Below are positions 35,405-43,593 of a stretch of 64,000 nucleotides of DNA, piece by piece. A model generated the notes under the pieces. That model did not search any database and was not told where the DNA came from. It saw only the letters and a list, made by a program, of their open reading frames with translations. The DNA is from Azophilus sp963663395 (GTDB lineage: Bacteria > Pseudomonadota > Gammaproteobacteria > Pseudomonadales > Azotimanducaceae). The DNA lies in NCBI GenBank assembly GCA_963663395.1, contig OY760226.1:992001-1056000 (forward strand), read 5' to 3'. Both the position numbers and the translations under genes were made by a program. The number at the start of each line of letters is the position of its first letter. Position 1 is the stretch's first letter.

Positions 35405-36223
35405 TCACCGCCGCCCCGTTCCGGCCGGACCCCGGTGCGGCTCGTCGCTGCCGAGCGCCACGGATATGGCATTGGCAGCGTGGACGACATCGGGTGCGAT
35501 GCGGTGTATCACTTCTTCCGTCAGCCGGCTCGAGTGGCCGCTGACGCTGATGGCCGCGGCGACCTCCCCGAGGCCGTCGACGACCCAGCTTGCCACCCCG
35601 TTGACGCCGGTTTCGTACTCTGCGAGGTCGGTTGCGTATCCCTGCTCCCGGAAACCCGCAAGCTGCGCTTCAAGAACGTCCAGATCGGTGATGGTATTCG
35701 GCGTGAGACCCGTCAGCTCACACGAGTCGTAAATCGACTGGCGCATCAGCGCATCCCAACCGGAAAGGAAGGCCTTGCCCAGCGCCGTGCAGTGGTACAT
35801 CCAGCGCCAGTCGTTGTTGGCGCGGCCATGCGAGACCCGGGACCCCACGAAGCTGTCAACCACCCGGAAGTCGAGCATGCCCGGTATGCCCAGGTTGACC
35901 GTTTCGTTGGTCTTGCGGCACAGGGCGACCAGTATCGGGCGAGCCACGTGCGAGACCTGCAGGCGTTGCTGAACCTGGCGCCCGAGTTCCAGGCAGCGCA
36001 GCCCCAGCCGGTACCTTTTCGTTTGCGCGTCCTGCTCGACCAGCCCCAGGGCGACCAGCGAGGCCAGCAGATTGAAAGCCGTCGTCTTGTTCAGCGACGT
36101 GGCCCTGCTGATGACGGTGAGCCCGACGCCGCCCTCTTCACCGGTTGCGATTACGTCGATGATCGCGCTGGCGCGGGCGAGTGCCTGAATTCGTACCGGC
36201 TTTGCGGGTGCGCTTGCGGCCAA
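35405..36223 (-). CDS. IclR-family transcriptional regulator
   Basis: A 272-residue regulator with an N-terminal winged helix-turn-helix (about 10-75, TSLNKTTAFNLLASLVALGLVEQD as the recognition region) and a C-terminal IclR effector domain (about 80-255). The start is a TTG 9 bp after AGGAGG. It is divergent from the member D operon, with candidate operators C and D in the 201-bp gap, and the BHMT-like gene follows on its strand. IclR proteins usually bind A/T-rich palindromes and respond to small organic acids or aromatics. Autoregulation and control of both paralogue operons are inferred from the shared sites. Confidence 0.9.
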   Translation of the reverse strand: MAASAPAKPVRIQALARASAIIDVIATGEEGGVGLTVISRATSLNKTTAFNLLASLVALGLVEQDAQTKRYRLGLRCLELGRQVQQRLQVSHVARPILVALCRKTNETVNLGIPGMLDFRVVDSFVGSRVSHGRANNDWRWMYHCTALGKAFLSGWDALMRQSIYDSCELTGLTPNTITDLDVLEAQLAGFREQGYATDLAEYETGVNGVASWVVDGLGEVAAAISVSGHSSRLTEEVIHRIAPDVVHAANAISVALGSDEPHRGPAGTGRR

Positions 36224-36240
36224 GATTGCGAGCCTCCTGG

Positions 36241-36255
36241 TTCTATAATGTATGA
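36241..36255 (+). promoter_or_regulatory. Candidate operator C (IclR promoter)
   Basis: TTCTA-TAATG-TATGA, the weakest of the four similar sites, just upstream of the IclR ribosome site and overlapping its likely promoter. It would suit autoregulation. Confidence 0.4.
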
Positions 36256-36385
36256 CTGACTGCCGTCCCGCTTAAAAAATGCCCGTTCCGTTGACAACGC
36301 GCAATGCAATGGGTCAGTCTGTGGATCAAGCGAAATCTCCCGGTGCGGTTGGTGGTCCCGCGGTATCTTCGTACCGGCAGGCAAG

Positions 36386-36400
36386 TTGTATATTGTACAG
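36386..36400 (+). promoter_or_regulatory. Candidate operator D (member D operon)
   Basis: TTGTA-TATTG-TACAG, containing the palindrome TGTA-N5-TACA, 25 bp upstream of the member D ATG. It shares the central TATTG with operators A and B near the TonB receptor. Confidence 0.5.
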
Positions 36401-36424
36401 CACTCGGATCAGGACACACTCATC

Positions 36425-37276
36425 ATGGCCGCCGTGAAAATGGAAGCTGAGATCATCTTCGAACCCCACGTGCCGAGGGCCCTGGCGCGGGCCCTGGAAT
36501 ATGCCGGGGAAGACGGCTACGTGGCATCGGTACCGCAACTGCTGCACGCCAGGACGCACGCCGACTACGACAACATCATCTGGAACACGTGGTTCACGGC
36601 CAATTCCGAGGAGAACGTGGTCACCACGCCCCAGGGCAATCACGTCGTGGTGGTGATTCACGGCGGCGGCATCTTCGCCTCGCCCGCCCGCTTCGAGCAG
36701 GTGTATCGCGCCAGCGCCGACCGCACCAGCCCGGACGGCTTCACCGGGCAGTACGCCGGCAAGATTTCCCACGCGGAAGGGCGGAACGCGCTCGCAGGCA
36801 AGATGCCGGACGGCGCGGAGATTCCGGTCTATCCGTTCGATGAGTTCAACAAAGGCATTGCCGATCTGCCCATCCGCTACGGCGTGGTCCTGGATATCGA
36901 GCTCGCCCGCGCCTCGAAACGCGGCTACGAGGAGTTCGAGATCCTGAAAGACGACCCCAACATGATTGTGCGCGCCGGCGGGGTGGAAGCCAACATCGCC
37001 TATCTCGACAAGTACCAGGCCCGCCACAACACGAAACTGGCCGGCAACTGGCACCCCTACAACCGGATCGACCTCGATCAGCCGCAAACGCGCATCACCT
37101 TCCTGGCCGGCAACAGGGGCGGCCTGTTCTCCCAGGGCGACGACCCGGAAGAATGGGGCTACGACGCCGAGTACGGCATCGGCGGCGATGCCTGCATCCA
37201 CAACATGGCCCGCTATATCGCGGTTGCGCCGCGGGATCCGTCCACGAGCCTGAGAAACCTGGATTTCGGCACCTGA
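36425..37276 (+). CDS. Six-copy unknown family, member D
   Basis: A 283-residue paralogue without a signal peptide; it is the shortest and cleanest version of the family fold. Blocks in order: EPHVPRALARALEYAGEDG (about 11-29), YDNIIWNTWF, VVVIHGGGIF, MPDGAEIPVYPF, VVLDIELA, DPNMIVRAGGVEANIAYLD, NWHPYNRIDLDQPQTR, FLAGNRGG and GYDAEYGIGG. It heads the second operon: D, methyltransferase, E, F, two aldo/keto reductases and a cupin, all plus strand with short gaps. Operator D lies directly upstream. Function unknown. Confidence 0.85.
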   Translation: MAAVKMEAEIIFEPHVPRALARALEYAGEDGYVASVPQLLHARTHADYDNIIWNTWFTANSEENVVTTPQGNHVVVVIHGGGIFASPARFEQVYRASADRTSPDGFTGQYAGKISHAEGRNALAGKMPDGAEIPVYPFDEFNKGIADLPIRYGVVLDIELARASKRGYEEFEILKDDPNMIVRAGGVEANIAYLDKYQARHNTKLAGNWHPYNRIDLDQPQTRITFLAGNRGGLFSQGDDPEEWGYDAEYGIGGDACIHNMARYIAVAPRDPSTSLRNLDFGT

Positions 37277-37285
37277 GTACCTCCC

Positions 37286-38110
37286 GTGAGGCAAACCCCG
37301 AGAGCAGAACCCGGCCAGGTAACCGACTTTTACAACGGGCTCAGCGTCCTGTATCGCCACAACATGGGCTGGGACTGGAAATCGACGATGCGTGCTGAGG
37401 GCGCGACGCTCGATCGCACGCTCACCGGAATCATGGGCCGGCCGGGCCCGTACCGGCTGCTCGACTGCTCCTGCGGGATCGGTACGCAGGCGATCGGACT
37501 GGCCATTCTGGGCCACAGCGTCCACGCAACCGACCTGAGCCCCACATCGATCGATTGCGCCCGGGCTGAGGCAGAGGAGCTGGGGGTCGATGTGAGCTTC
37601 GGCGTCGCGGACTATCGGCGTCTTGAAGAAGATGTTTCCGGCACTTTCGATGTCGTGCTGTCCTGCGACAACTCCATCGCCCACTGCCTCACCGACGCCG
37701 ACCTTGGCGCTGCATTGAGCAGCATGAAGTCGAAACTCGAACCGGATGGCCTGCTGCTGCTCAGCGCCCGCGACTATGGTGCGCTGGTGGTGGATCGCCC
37801 GCGTTTCAACAACCAGCACGTCCAGGACCGGCCGGACGGCCGCCGCATCGTGTTCCAGCTCTGGGACTGGGACGACGACGGCCGCCGTTACAAGATGCAT
37901 CAGTTCCTATTGCGCGACCAGGGCGGAACTTTCAAGATCGACCACTTCGAGACGAGGCTCAGGGCATTGCTGCGGGATGAACTGATCGCCGCCGTACGCG
38001 ATGCGGGATACGACCAGGTTGTCTGGCATTCCCCCGAGGACACGGGCTACTACCAGCCGATCGTTACCGCCCGGAACCAGGCGGCCCGGCATGGGGCAGC
38101 GCAACAATGA
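37286..38110 (+). CDS. SAM-dependent methyltransferase (glycine N-methyltransferase-like)
   Basis: A 274-residue class I methyltransferase. Motif I is LLDCSCGIGTQAIGLA (about 58-73), followed by ATDLSPTSID (motif II) and VVLSCDNSIAHCL (about 125-137). The start FYNGLSVLYRHNMGWDW and the spacing resemble glycine/sarcosine N-methyltransferases, so an N-methylation of a small amine is a reasonable guess; other small-molecule substrates are possible. GTG start 9 bp after the member D stop, so it is co-transcribed. A methyltransferase inside an otherwise demethylating region could make, protect or recycle the substrate. Confidence 0.82.
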   Translation: MRQTPRAEPGQVTDFYNGLSVLYRHNMGWDWKSTMRAEGATLDRTLTGIMGRPGPYRLLDCSCGIGTQAIGLAILGHSVHATDLSPTSIDCARAEAEELGVDVSFGVADYRRLEEDVSGTFDVVLSCDNSIAHCLTDADLGAALSSMKSKLEPDGLLLLSARDYGALVVDRPRFNNQHVQDRPDGRRIVFQLWDWDDDGRRYKMHQFLLRDQGGTFKIDHFETRLRALLRDELIAAVRDAGYDQVVWHSPEDTGYYQPIVTARNQAARHGAAQQ

Positions 38111-38185
38111 CCGACATCGGACTGGAGGCGGACGATACTGCCGTTGGACTGCCGGCGCCCGCAATGACCGAGGAGCAGCAACGCG

Positions 38186-39100
38186 ATGAGTGATACAAGC
38201 CTGGAAGCGGCCGTCGTCTTCGACACCCACCTTCCCGACGCCCTGCAGCGGGCGCTCGAATACGCCGGCGACGACGGTTTCGTGGCTTCGCTGCCGGCAC
38301 TGCTGCATGCCCGCGCGAATGCGCCCTTCGACAATGAAATCTGGGACACCTGGTTTTTCACGGCGAATTCCGAAGAGAGCCTGGTGCGAACGCCCGCAGG
38401 CAACCATGTGGCGGTGATCGTGCACGGCGGCGGCATCTTCGCGACGCCGCAACGGTTTCGCCGCCTGTACCTGTCCAGCACCTGGCGCGACAGTGCCGAA
38501 GGGTTTACGGGCCTCTTCGGTGGCAAGCTTCGCGAAGGCGAGGCGCATGCCATTCTCGAAGGCCGGTGTACCGACGGCGCCGAGATACCGGTTTACTCCT
38601 ACGGCGAGTTCGAGAACGGAATATCCGGCCTGCCGCGCCGCTACGCCATCGTCATGGATTTCGAGGTGGCCAGAACGTCGAGGTGCGGTCTGGCACCCTT
38701 CGAAGCACTCAAGGAGGATCCGCTGATGATCGCGCGCGCCGGCGGAACCGGGGCAGCGGCGGCCTATCTCGACCGGGCGCGGGAGTATTACGGCACGGAG
38801 GTGATGGGTAGCTGGCACCGCTTCAACGACATGGATCCGCTGATCCCGCAGGCCTGGATCGCTTTCGTCTACGACTGCATCGGCGGTGCGGGCGACAGGC
38901 GGGACCTCGACCCGTCGATGCGCCTCGAAGGCGAGATGGACATCTGGTTCACCCACTATCGCGTCGCCAGGGACGCCGGCTTCGGCATTCGCGCCGACAC
39001 GGCGCTGATCAACACGGCCCGTTATGTGGCGGTGGCGCCGCGCCAGGTCTCCAACGGTGTCAGGGATCTCGAATACACGGCACGGCAAGCGGCGGGTTGA
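38186..39100 (+). CDS. Six-copy unknown family, member E (divergent)
   Basis: A 304-residue paralogue. The first two thirds match the family (EYAGDDGFVAS, FDNEIWDTWF, VIVHGGGIF, DGAEIPVYSYGEF, GLPRRYAIVMDFE, MIARAGGTGAAAAYLD). The last third is unlike the others: GNRGG is replaced by YDCIGGAGDRR, and an insertion near 245-280 precedes the terminal ARYVAVAPR motif. With member F it shares SLVRTP and GFTGLF, so E and F form a subgroup. ATG follows GAGGAG at moderate spacing. It is probably a substrate-specificity or regulatory variant. Confidence 0.82.
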   Translation: MSDTSLEAAVVFDTHLPDALQRALEYAGDDGFVASLPALLHARANAPFDNEIWDTWFFTANSEESLVRTPAGNHVAVIVHGGGIFATPQRFRRLYLSSTWRDSAEGFTGLFGGKLREGEAHAILEGRCTDGAEIPVYSYGEFENGISGLPRRYAIVMDFEVARTSRCGLAPFEALKEDPLMIARAGGTGAAAAYLDRAREYYGTEVMGSWHRFNDMDPLIPQAWIAFVYDCIGGAGDRRDLDPSMRLEGEMDIWFTHYRVARDAGFGIRADTALINTARYVAVAPRQVSNGVRDLEYTARQAAG

Positions 39101-39178
39101 AGAGGGGGCCGACAGCTACGGCGCCCGGGAGGGCAGGATGAGGCAGGATCGGTTACTGGCGGCACCCGAGACGGCGCG

Positions 39179-40042
39179 ATGAAAATGGAAGCGGCCATGT
39201 TCTTCGATTCCTACCTGCCCGATGCGCTGCGCCGGGCCCTGGAATACGCGGGCGAAGAAGGCTTCGTGGCATCGCTCCCGCAACTGCTGCGGGCCCGCGT
39301 TGGCGCGGACTACGACAACGAACTCTGGAACAACTGGTTCTTTCCGAATACCGAGGAGAGCCTGGTCAGAACGCCGGGGGGAAGTCGCGTCATCGTCACC
39401 GTTCACGGCGGTGGTGTCTTTGCGACACCCGAGCGCTATGAACGCCTGTTCCGTGCAAGCACCGACCGGGAGAGCGAGTTCGGATTCACGGGCCTCTTTG
39501 CCGCAAAGCTGTCGCAACCGGAGGTGCGCGGCGTTCTCGCCGGCCGCATGCCCGACGGCGCCGAGATTCCCGTCTACGGTTTCGACGAATTCAGGCGGGG
39601 GGCCGATGCCCTGCCGCGCCGCTACGCGGTGGTGACGGACTTCGAGACGGCGAAAAGCTCGGCCTGCGGCTACGTCGGCTTCGACACGCTACGCGACGAC
39701 CCGGTCATGATCGTGCGCGCCGGCGGTGCGGAGGCTGCATCGGAATATCTCGACAAGGCACAGGCACGCAACAACACCACGAAGATGGGAAGCTGGCACC
39801 CGTTCAACAACATCGATACGCCCGACCAGGCCCAGACCCGGGTTCCTGCCCTGGCCGGCAACCGGGGCGGCGCCGGTAGCGATGTAGACGACGGTCACCT
39901 CTACGGCTACGACACCGACTACGGCATCGGCGGCGATAGCTGGTTTCACAGCACCAGCATGATCAACATCGCCCGCTACGTGGCGGTTGCGCCGCGCGAC
40001 GCCGAATGCGGCGTGCGCGATCTGGCGTTCACGCCCGGCTAG
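39179..40042 (+). CDS. Six-copy unknown family, member F
   Basis: A 287-residue paralogue without a signal peptide, paired with member E by shared motifs (SLVRTPGGSR, GFTGLFAAK). It keeps the full C-terminal set (WHPFNNID, LAGNRGGAGSD, GYDTDYGIGGD and ARYVAVAPR). WNNWFF replaces WNTWF. The stop lies 3 bp before the first aldo/keto reductase ATG, so expression is coupled to that enzyme. Function unknown. Confidence 0.85.
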   Translation: MKMEAAMFFDSYLPDALRRALEYAGEEGFVASLPQLLRARVGADYDNELWNNWFFPNTEESLVRTPGGSRVIVTVHGGGVFATPERYERLFRASTDRESEFGFTGLFAAKLSQPEVRGVLAGRMPDGAEIPVYGFDEFRRGADALPRRYAVVTDFETAKSSACGYVGFDTLRDDPVMIVRAGGAEAASEYLDKAQARNNTTKMGSWHPFNNIDTPDQAQTRVPALAGNRGGAGSDVDDGHLYGYDTDYGIGGDSWFHSTSMINIARYVAVAPRDAECGVRDLAFTPG

Positions 40043-40045
40043 CCG

Positions 40046-41047
40046 ATGGAGGCGGTTGCATTCGGGCGTACCGGGCTCAAGGTGAGCCGGATCTGCTTCG
40101 GCACCATGGGTGTCGGCAGCAGTGCCTGGAAACCCTGGGTGCTTGATGAACGGGACTCCGTCGCGCTGCTCAAGCGGTGCCTGGACCTCGGCATCACGTT
40201 CTTCGACATGGCCGACTGGTATTCGACCGGGGTCAGCGAACAGGTCGTCGGCAAGACGTTGCTGTCAATGGTGCCGCGGGATTCGCTGGTGTTCGCCACC
40301 AAGGCCAGGTATGCGATGAGCGACGACCCGAACGATGCGGGGCTGTCGCGCAAGCACCTGTTGTCGGCGATAGACAACAGCCTCAGGCGGATCGGCACCG
40401 ACTACGTCGACGTTTTCATGGTGCACTCGTTCGATCCGGCAACGCCCATTGAAGAAACGATGGCAACGCTGCACGACATCGTGAAGGCGGGCAAGGCACG
40501 CTACATCGGTGCATCGACGATGTGGGCCTGGCAGTTCGCGGAAATGAATGCCGTTGCCCGGGAGAACGGGTGGACGCGGTTCGTCAACATGCAGTGCCAG
40601 TACAACCTGCTCTACCGCGAGGAAGAGCGCGAGATGATTCCCTACTGCCTCGACCAGGGCATCGCCGTTACCACCTTCAGCCCCCTGGCGCGCGGCTGGC
40701 TGTCCGGGGCAACCGATGTCCGCGCCGAAACCGACCAGTACCGCGCCAGGAACTACGGCGATGCACTGGACCTGAAGATCGGCGAGCGCGTCCGGGCCAT
40801 CGCCGAAAAGCACGGCACGAACATGGCGACGGTGGCCATTGCCTGGGTGCTTTCCAGAAAGGCCGTCTGCGCGCCGATCGTCAGTGTCAGAACCCCCGAC
40901 CAGCTCGAGAGTAACGTGTCGGCGCTGAACCTGGCGCTCGCGCCTGAAGAGCTGGCATCGCTGGAGGAAATGTACCGGCCGCGCGGCGTCGTCAACGACT
41001 ATGTCAAGGACCTGCCGCAACGCCACCTCGGCGGCGTACTGTCGTGA
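40046..41047 (+). CDS. Aldo/keto reductase 1
   Basis: A 333-residue NAD(P)H aldo/keto reductase (TIM barrel). The tetrad is visible: Asp in FFDMADWYSTG, Tyr in the same motif, Lys in VFATKARYAM and His in VFMVHSF. The N-terminal GRTGLKVSRICFGTM is typical of the YajO/Gfo-type branch. It starts 3 bp after member F and is followed by a close paralogue. It could reduce an aldehyde or ketone released by the upstream pathway. Confidence 0.9.
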   Translation: MEAVAFGRTGLKVSRICFGTMGVGSSAWKPWVLDERDSVALLKRCLDLGITFFDMADWYSTGVSEQVVGKTLLSMVPRDSLVFATKARYAMSDDPNDAGLSRKHLLSAIDNSLRRIGTDYVDVFMVHSFDPATPIEETMATLHDIVKAGKARYIGASTMWAWQFAEMNAVARENGWTRFVNMQCQYNLLYREEEREMIPYCLDQGIAVTTFSPLARGWLSGATDVRAETDQYRARNYGDALDLKIGERVRAIAEKHGTNMATVAIAWVLSRKAVCAPIVSVRTPDQLESNVSALNLALAPEELASLEEMYRPRGVVNDYVKDLPQRHLGGVLS

Positions 41048-41152
41048 ATCCTGAGGTGGGGGTAGAGATGCCGGAGCATTGCCGTAGCGAAGCGCCGCGT
41101 CAGACGAGTTTCGGTCCGGTACTCTTTTTCGGTCCCAGGCAGGATTAACGCA

Positions 41153-42163
41153 ATGGAAACGGTCTCTTTCGGCAATACGGGGCTCAAGGTGAGCCGGCTG
41201 TGCTTCGGCACCATGACCATCGGCTCGAGCCGCTGGAAGCCCTGGGTTCTGGACGAGGCGGAGTCGCGGCCGCTGCTGAAGAAGTGCCTTGATCTCGGCA
41301 TTACCTTCTACGACACGGCAAATTGGTATTCCACGGGCGAGAGCGAGCGCATCGTGGCGTCCGCACTCACTTCGATGGTGCCCCGCGATTCCCTGGTGCT
41401 GGCCACGAAAGCCTTCTACGCGATGAGCGACGACGCCAACGACCGGGGGCTCTCGCGGAAACACCTGCTGGCTTCGGCGGACGCGAGCCTGCGCCGCATG
41501 AACACCGACTACATCGACCTGCTCGTCATCCATGCCTTCGATCCCGAAACGCCGATGGAAGAGACGATGTCGGCGCTGCACGATCTCGTCCGGGCGGGCA
41601 AGGTCCGCTACCTGGGCGCATCGACCATGTTCGCCTGGCAGTTCGCGCAGATGAACCACATCGCGCGCCTCAACGGCTGGACGCAGTTCGTGAACATGCA
41701 ATGCCAGTACAACCTGCTCTACCGGGAGGAGGAGCGCGAGATGCTGCCCTATTGCCGCGACCAGGGCATTGCCGTCACGGCGTTCAGCGTGCTGGCCCGG
41801 GGGCAGCTATCGGCGAGCGACAGAATTCGGTCACGGACGGATGAGCACTTCAGCAACATGTATGGCGATGCGCTGGACCGCGAGATCTGCGCCCGGGTCG
41901 CGGCGATAGCAACTGAGCGCGATACGACCATGGCCGCCGTCGCCCTTGCCTGGGTTCTCTCCAGGGACGACGTCTGCTGCCCCATTATCGGCGCCAGCAC
42001 GCCGGGCCAGGTCGAGAACAACGTCCGTGCACTCGACCTCGAACTCACGGCCGAGGAAATCGAGGGTCTTGACGCCATGTACAGGCCGCGGGATGTCATC
42101 AACGACTATGTGCCGGAACCGATGCCGCGCTACTGGCAGGGAGGTTCGAGCGATGGGGGATAG
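41153..42163 (+). CDS. Aldo/keto reductase 2
   Basis: A 336-residue paralogue of aldo/keto reductase 1, alike along the whole length, with the same tetrad (FYDTANWYSTG, VLATKAFYAM, LLVIHAF). The pair arose by tandem duplication; both keep the shared segment FVNMQCQYNLLYREEERE. Its 3' end overlaps the cupin start by 11 bp. The different residues near the substrate loop (DRIRSRTDEHFSN in this copy) may reflect different substrates. Confidence 0.9.
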   Translation: METVSFGNTGLKVSRLCFGTMTIGSSRWKPWVLDEAESRPLLKKCLDLGITFYDTANWYSTGESERIVASALTSMVPRDSLVLATKAFYAMSDDANDRGLSRKHLLASADASLRRMNTDYIDLLVIHAFDPETPMEETMSALHDLVRAGKVRYLGASTMFAWQFAQMNHIARLNGWTQFVNMQCQYNLLYREEEREMLPYCRDQGIAVTAFSVLARGQLSASDRIRSRTDEHFSNMYGDALDREICARVAAIATERDTTMAAVALAWVLSRDDVCCPIIGASTPGQVENNVRALDLELTAEEIEGLDAMYRPRDVINDYVPEPMPRYWQGGSSDGG

Positions 42164-42752
42164 TGCGGGTTTCGACCGCGCGGCCGTGCAGGCGGTGTCA
42201 GCCGTCCGGGAGATATTCGAGGCGGAAGCGGCGATCAACCCGGCCTGCTCGGAACAACTCGGTCGTGTGCTCGCGCTGATGCAGGAACTGCGACCCGACC
42301 CCAAGCGGGCGGCGCCCCGGCAATTCCCCGGGTGCCGCCACTTGACGCGGACGCTCGAACTCGCCGAATCCGGCCCGACGGCTGCCGTCGCGGCGGCAAT
42401 CGAGCAGCTTCAGCCCGATCTCGCCTGGGCGCAGAACCCCCGTTACAACGCGGCCAACATGGGCGCCGAATTCATGGACAACTACGCCTGGAGCGGCCTC
42501 GGGCTCACCGGCAGCGAGAAGATGGCGTTCGGCGTGCTGCTGCTCGGCCCCGGGGTGACCTACCCGCCGACCAGCTATGAGTCGGAAGGCGTTTTTCTCG
42601 TGATCGGTGGATCCCCCGAATGGAAATCCGGCGACGCTCCCTGGGTGCGGGTCGAACCCGGGGCGGTCATCTGCCGCCCTTACGGCGGCAGCGAAGGCAA
42701 GCGGCCCGGCGACCAGCCGATGCTGGCGTTGTATGCCTGGATGTATCGGTAG
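42153..42752 (+). CDS. DMSP-lyase-like cupin lacking metal ligands
   Basis: A 199-residue protein alike to the C-terminal cupin of DddL/DddQ-type dimethylsulfoniopropionate lyases (RHLTRTLELAE, LAWAQNPRYNAANMG, FGVLLLGPGVTYP, PGAVICRP, MLALYAWMYR). In those enzymes metal is held by a YPxHxHxxxExY motif and a distal His. Here the segment reads YPPTSYESEGVF (138-148), so the His, Glu and Tyr ligands are replaced by Thr140, Tyr142, Gly146 and Phe148; the distal position reads VICRP. Classical DMSP lyase activity is therefore unlikely. ATG 42153 lies inside the reductase 2 gene with GGGAGG 8 bp upstream. It is the last gene of the D-F operon. Confidence 0.78.
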   Translation: MGDSAGFDRAAVQAVSAVREIFEAEAAINPACSEQLGRVLALMQELRPDPKRAAPRQFPGCRHLTRTLELAESGPTAAVAAAIEQLQPDLAWAQNPRYNAANMGAEFMDNYAWSGLGLTGSEKMAFGVLLLGPGVTYPPTSYESEGVFLVIGGSPEWKSGDAPWVRVEPGAVICRPYGGSEGKRPGDQPMLALYAWMYR

Positions 42753-42818
42753 CACGCGAGCCCGATATCCGGCGTCGTTCCTTCCACGTCAGTGTCCCGG
42801 TCGCCGGGACGAAAACTG

Positions 42819-43577
42819 CTAGAACACCGTATAGCCTCCGTCGACGCAGACCTCCTGGCCGGTGTGGAAGCTGATGTCCGGGTCGGCGAGGAATGCGCCC
42901 ACTTCGCGGAATTCACTGGGATCCGCCCATCGGCGCACCGGTGTTCGTTGGGTGGTGACCGTTCTGAACCTGTCGTTCTCATAGCCGCCCCTGGCGAGTT
43001 CCGTCCGGGTCCATCCGGGCAACAGGGAATTCACTCGAATCCGGTGACGGGCAAGCCCCACGGCAAGCGCCCTGACCAGACCGTTCAGGCCGGTCTTGGC
43101 GGTGCCGTAGGCCTCGTTGCCGGCCGCCCCGTGTATGGCGGAAGTCGAGGAAACCGCCACCAGGCTGCCGCCTTCGCCCTGTTCGATCAGCACCCTGGCG
43201 GCTTCGCGCAAGGTCAGGAAAACCCCGTCGAGGTTGACGGCCATCACCGCCCGCCAGTCTTCGAGCGTCAGATCGATGAAAGACTTGCGTACGCCGGACC
43301 GGCCGGCGTTGGCGAAGCAGCCGTCCAGGCGCCCGAAGCGGTCGACCGTCTTCGCGATGGCGTCTGCGACCGCGGATTCATCGCTGACATCGCATTCGAG
43401 GGCGAGGGAGGGCGCGCCAAGTTCCTGCAGCCTTTCGAGAGCCTGCCGGTTCTTCTCCCGGTTCCGGCCCCAGATGGATAACGAACCGCCGGCGGCGGCG
43501 ATGCCTTCCGCCATGCCGAGACCGATGCCGCCGTTCCCGCCCGTGACCACGAATACCTTTCCCGAGAGATCCGTCAT
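42819..43577 (-). CDS. Short-chain dehydrogenase/reductase 1
   Basis: A 252-residue classical SDR: TGGNGGIG cofactor motif (12-19), NAG in FANAG, Ser in VSSTSA and YGTAK catalytic pair. It is NAD(P)-dependent alcohol/ketone oxidoreduction with unknown substrate. It is transcribed convergently with the cupin gene and follows the luciferase-like gene on the same strand with a 16-bp gap. Confidence 0.93.
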   Translation of the reverse strand: MTDLSGKVFVVTGGNGGIGLGMAEGIAAAGGSLSIWGRNREKNRQALERLQELGAPSLALECDVSDESAVADAIAKTVDRFGRLDGCFANAGRSGVRKSFIDLTLEDWRAVMAVNLDGVFLTLREAARVLIEQGEGGSLVAVSSTSAIHGAAGNEAYGTAKTGLNGLVRALAVGLARHRIRVNSLLPGWTRTELARGGYENDRFRTVTTQRTPVRRWADPSEFREVGAFLADPDISFHTGQEVCVDGGYTVF

Positions 43578-43593
43578 GTCGTGTGTGCCCTTG

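Noticed and set aside
35230..35490. N-terminal extension of the BHMT-like protein
   Set aside because: Homology and a strong AAGGAGG site place the start at 35229; the extension is low-complexity.
42153..42752. Functional DMSP lyase (DddL/DddQ)
   Set aside because: Metal ligands and the catalytic Tyr are replaced, so only the fold is claimed.
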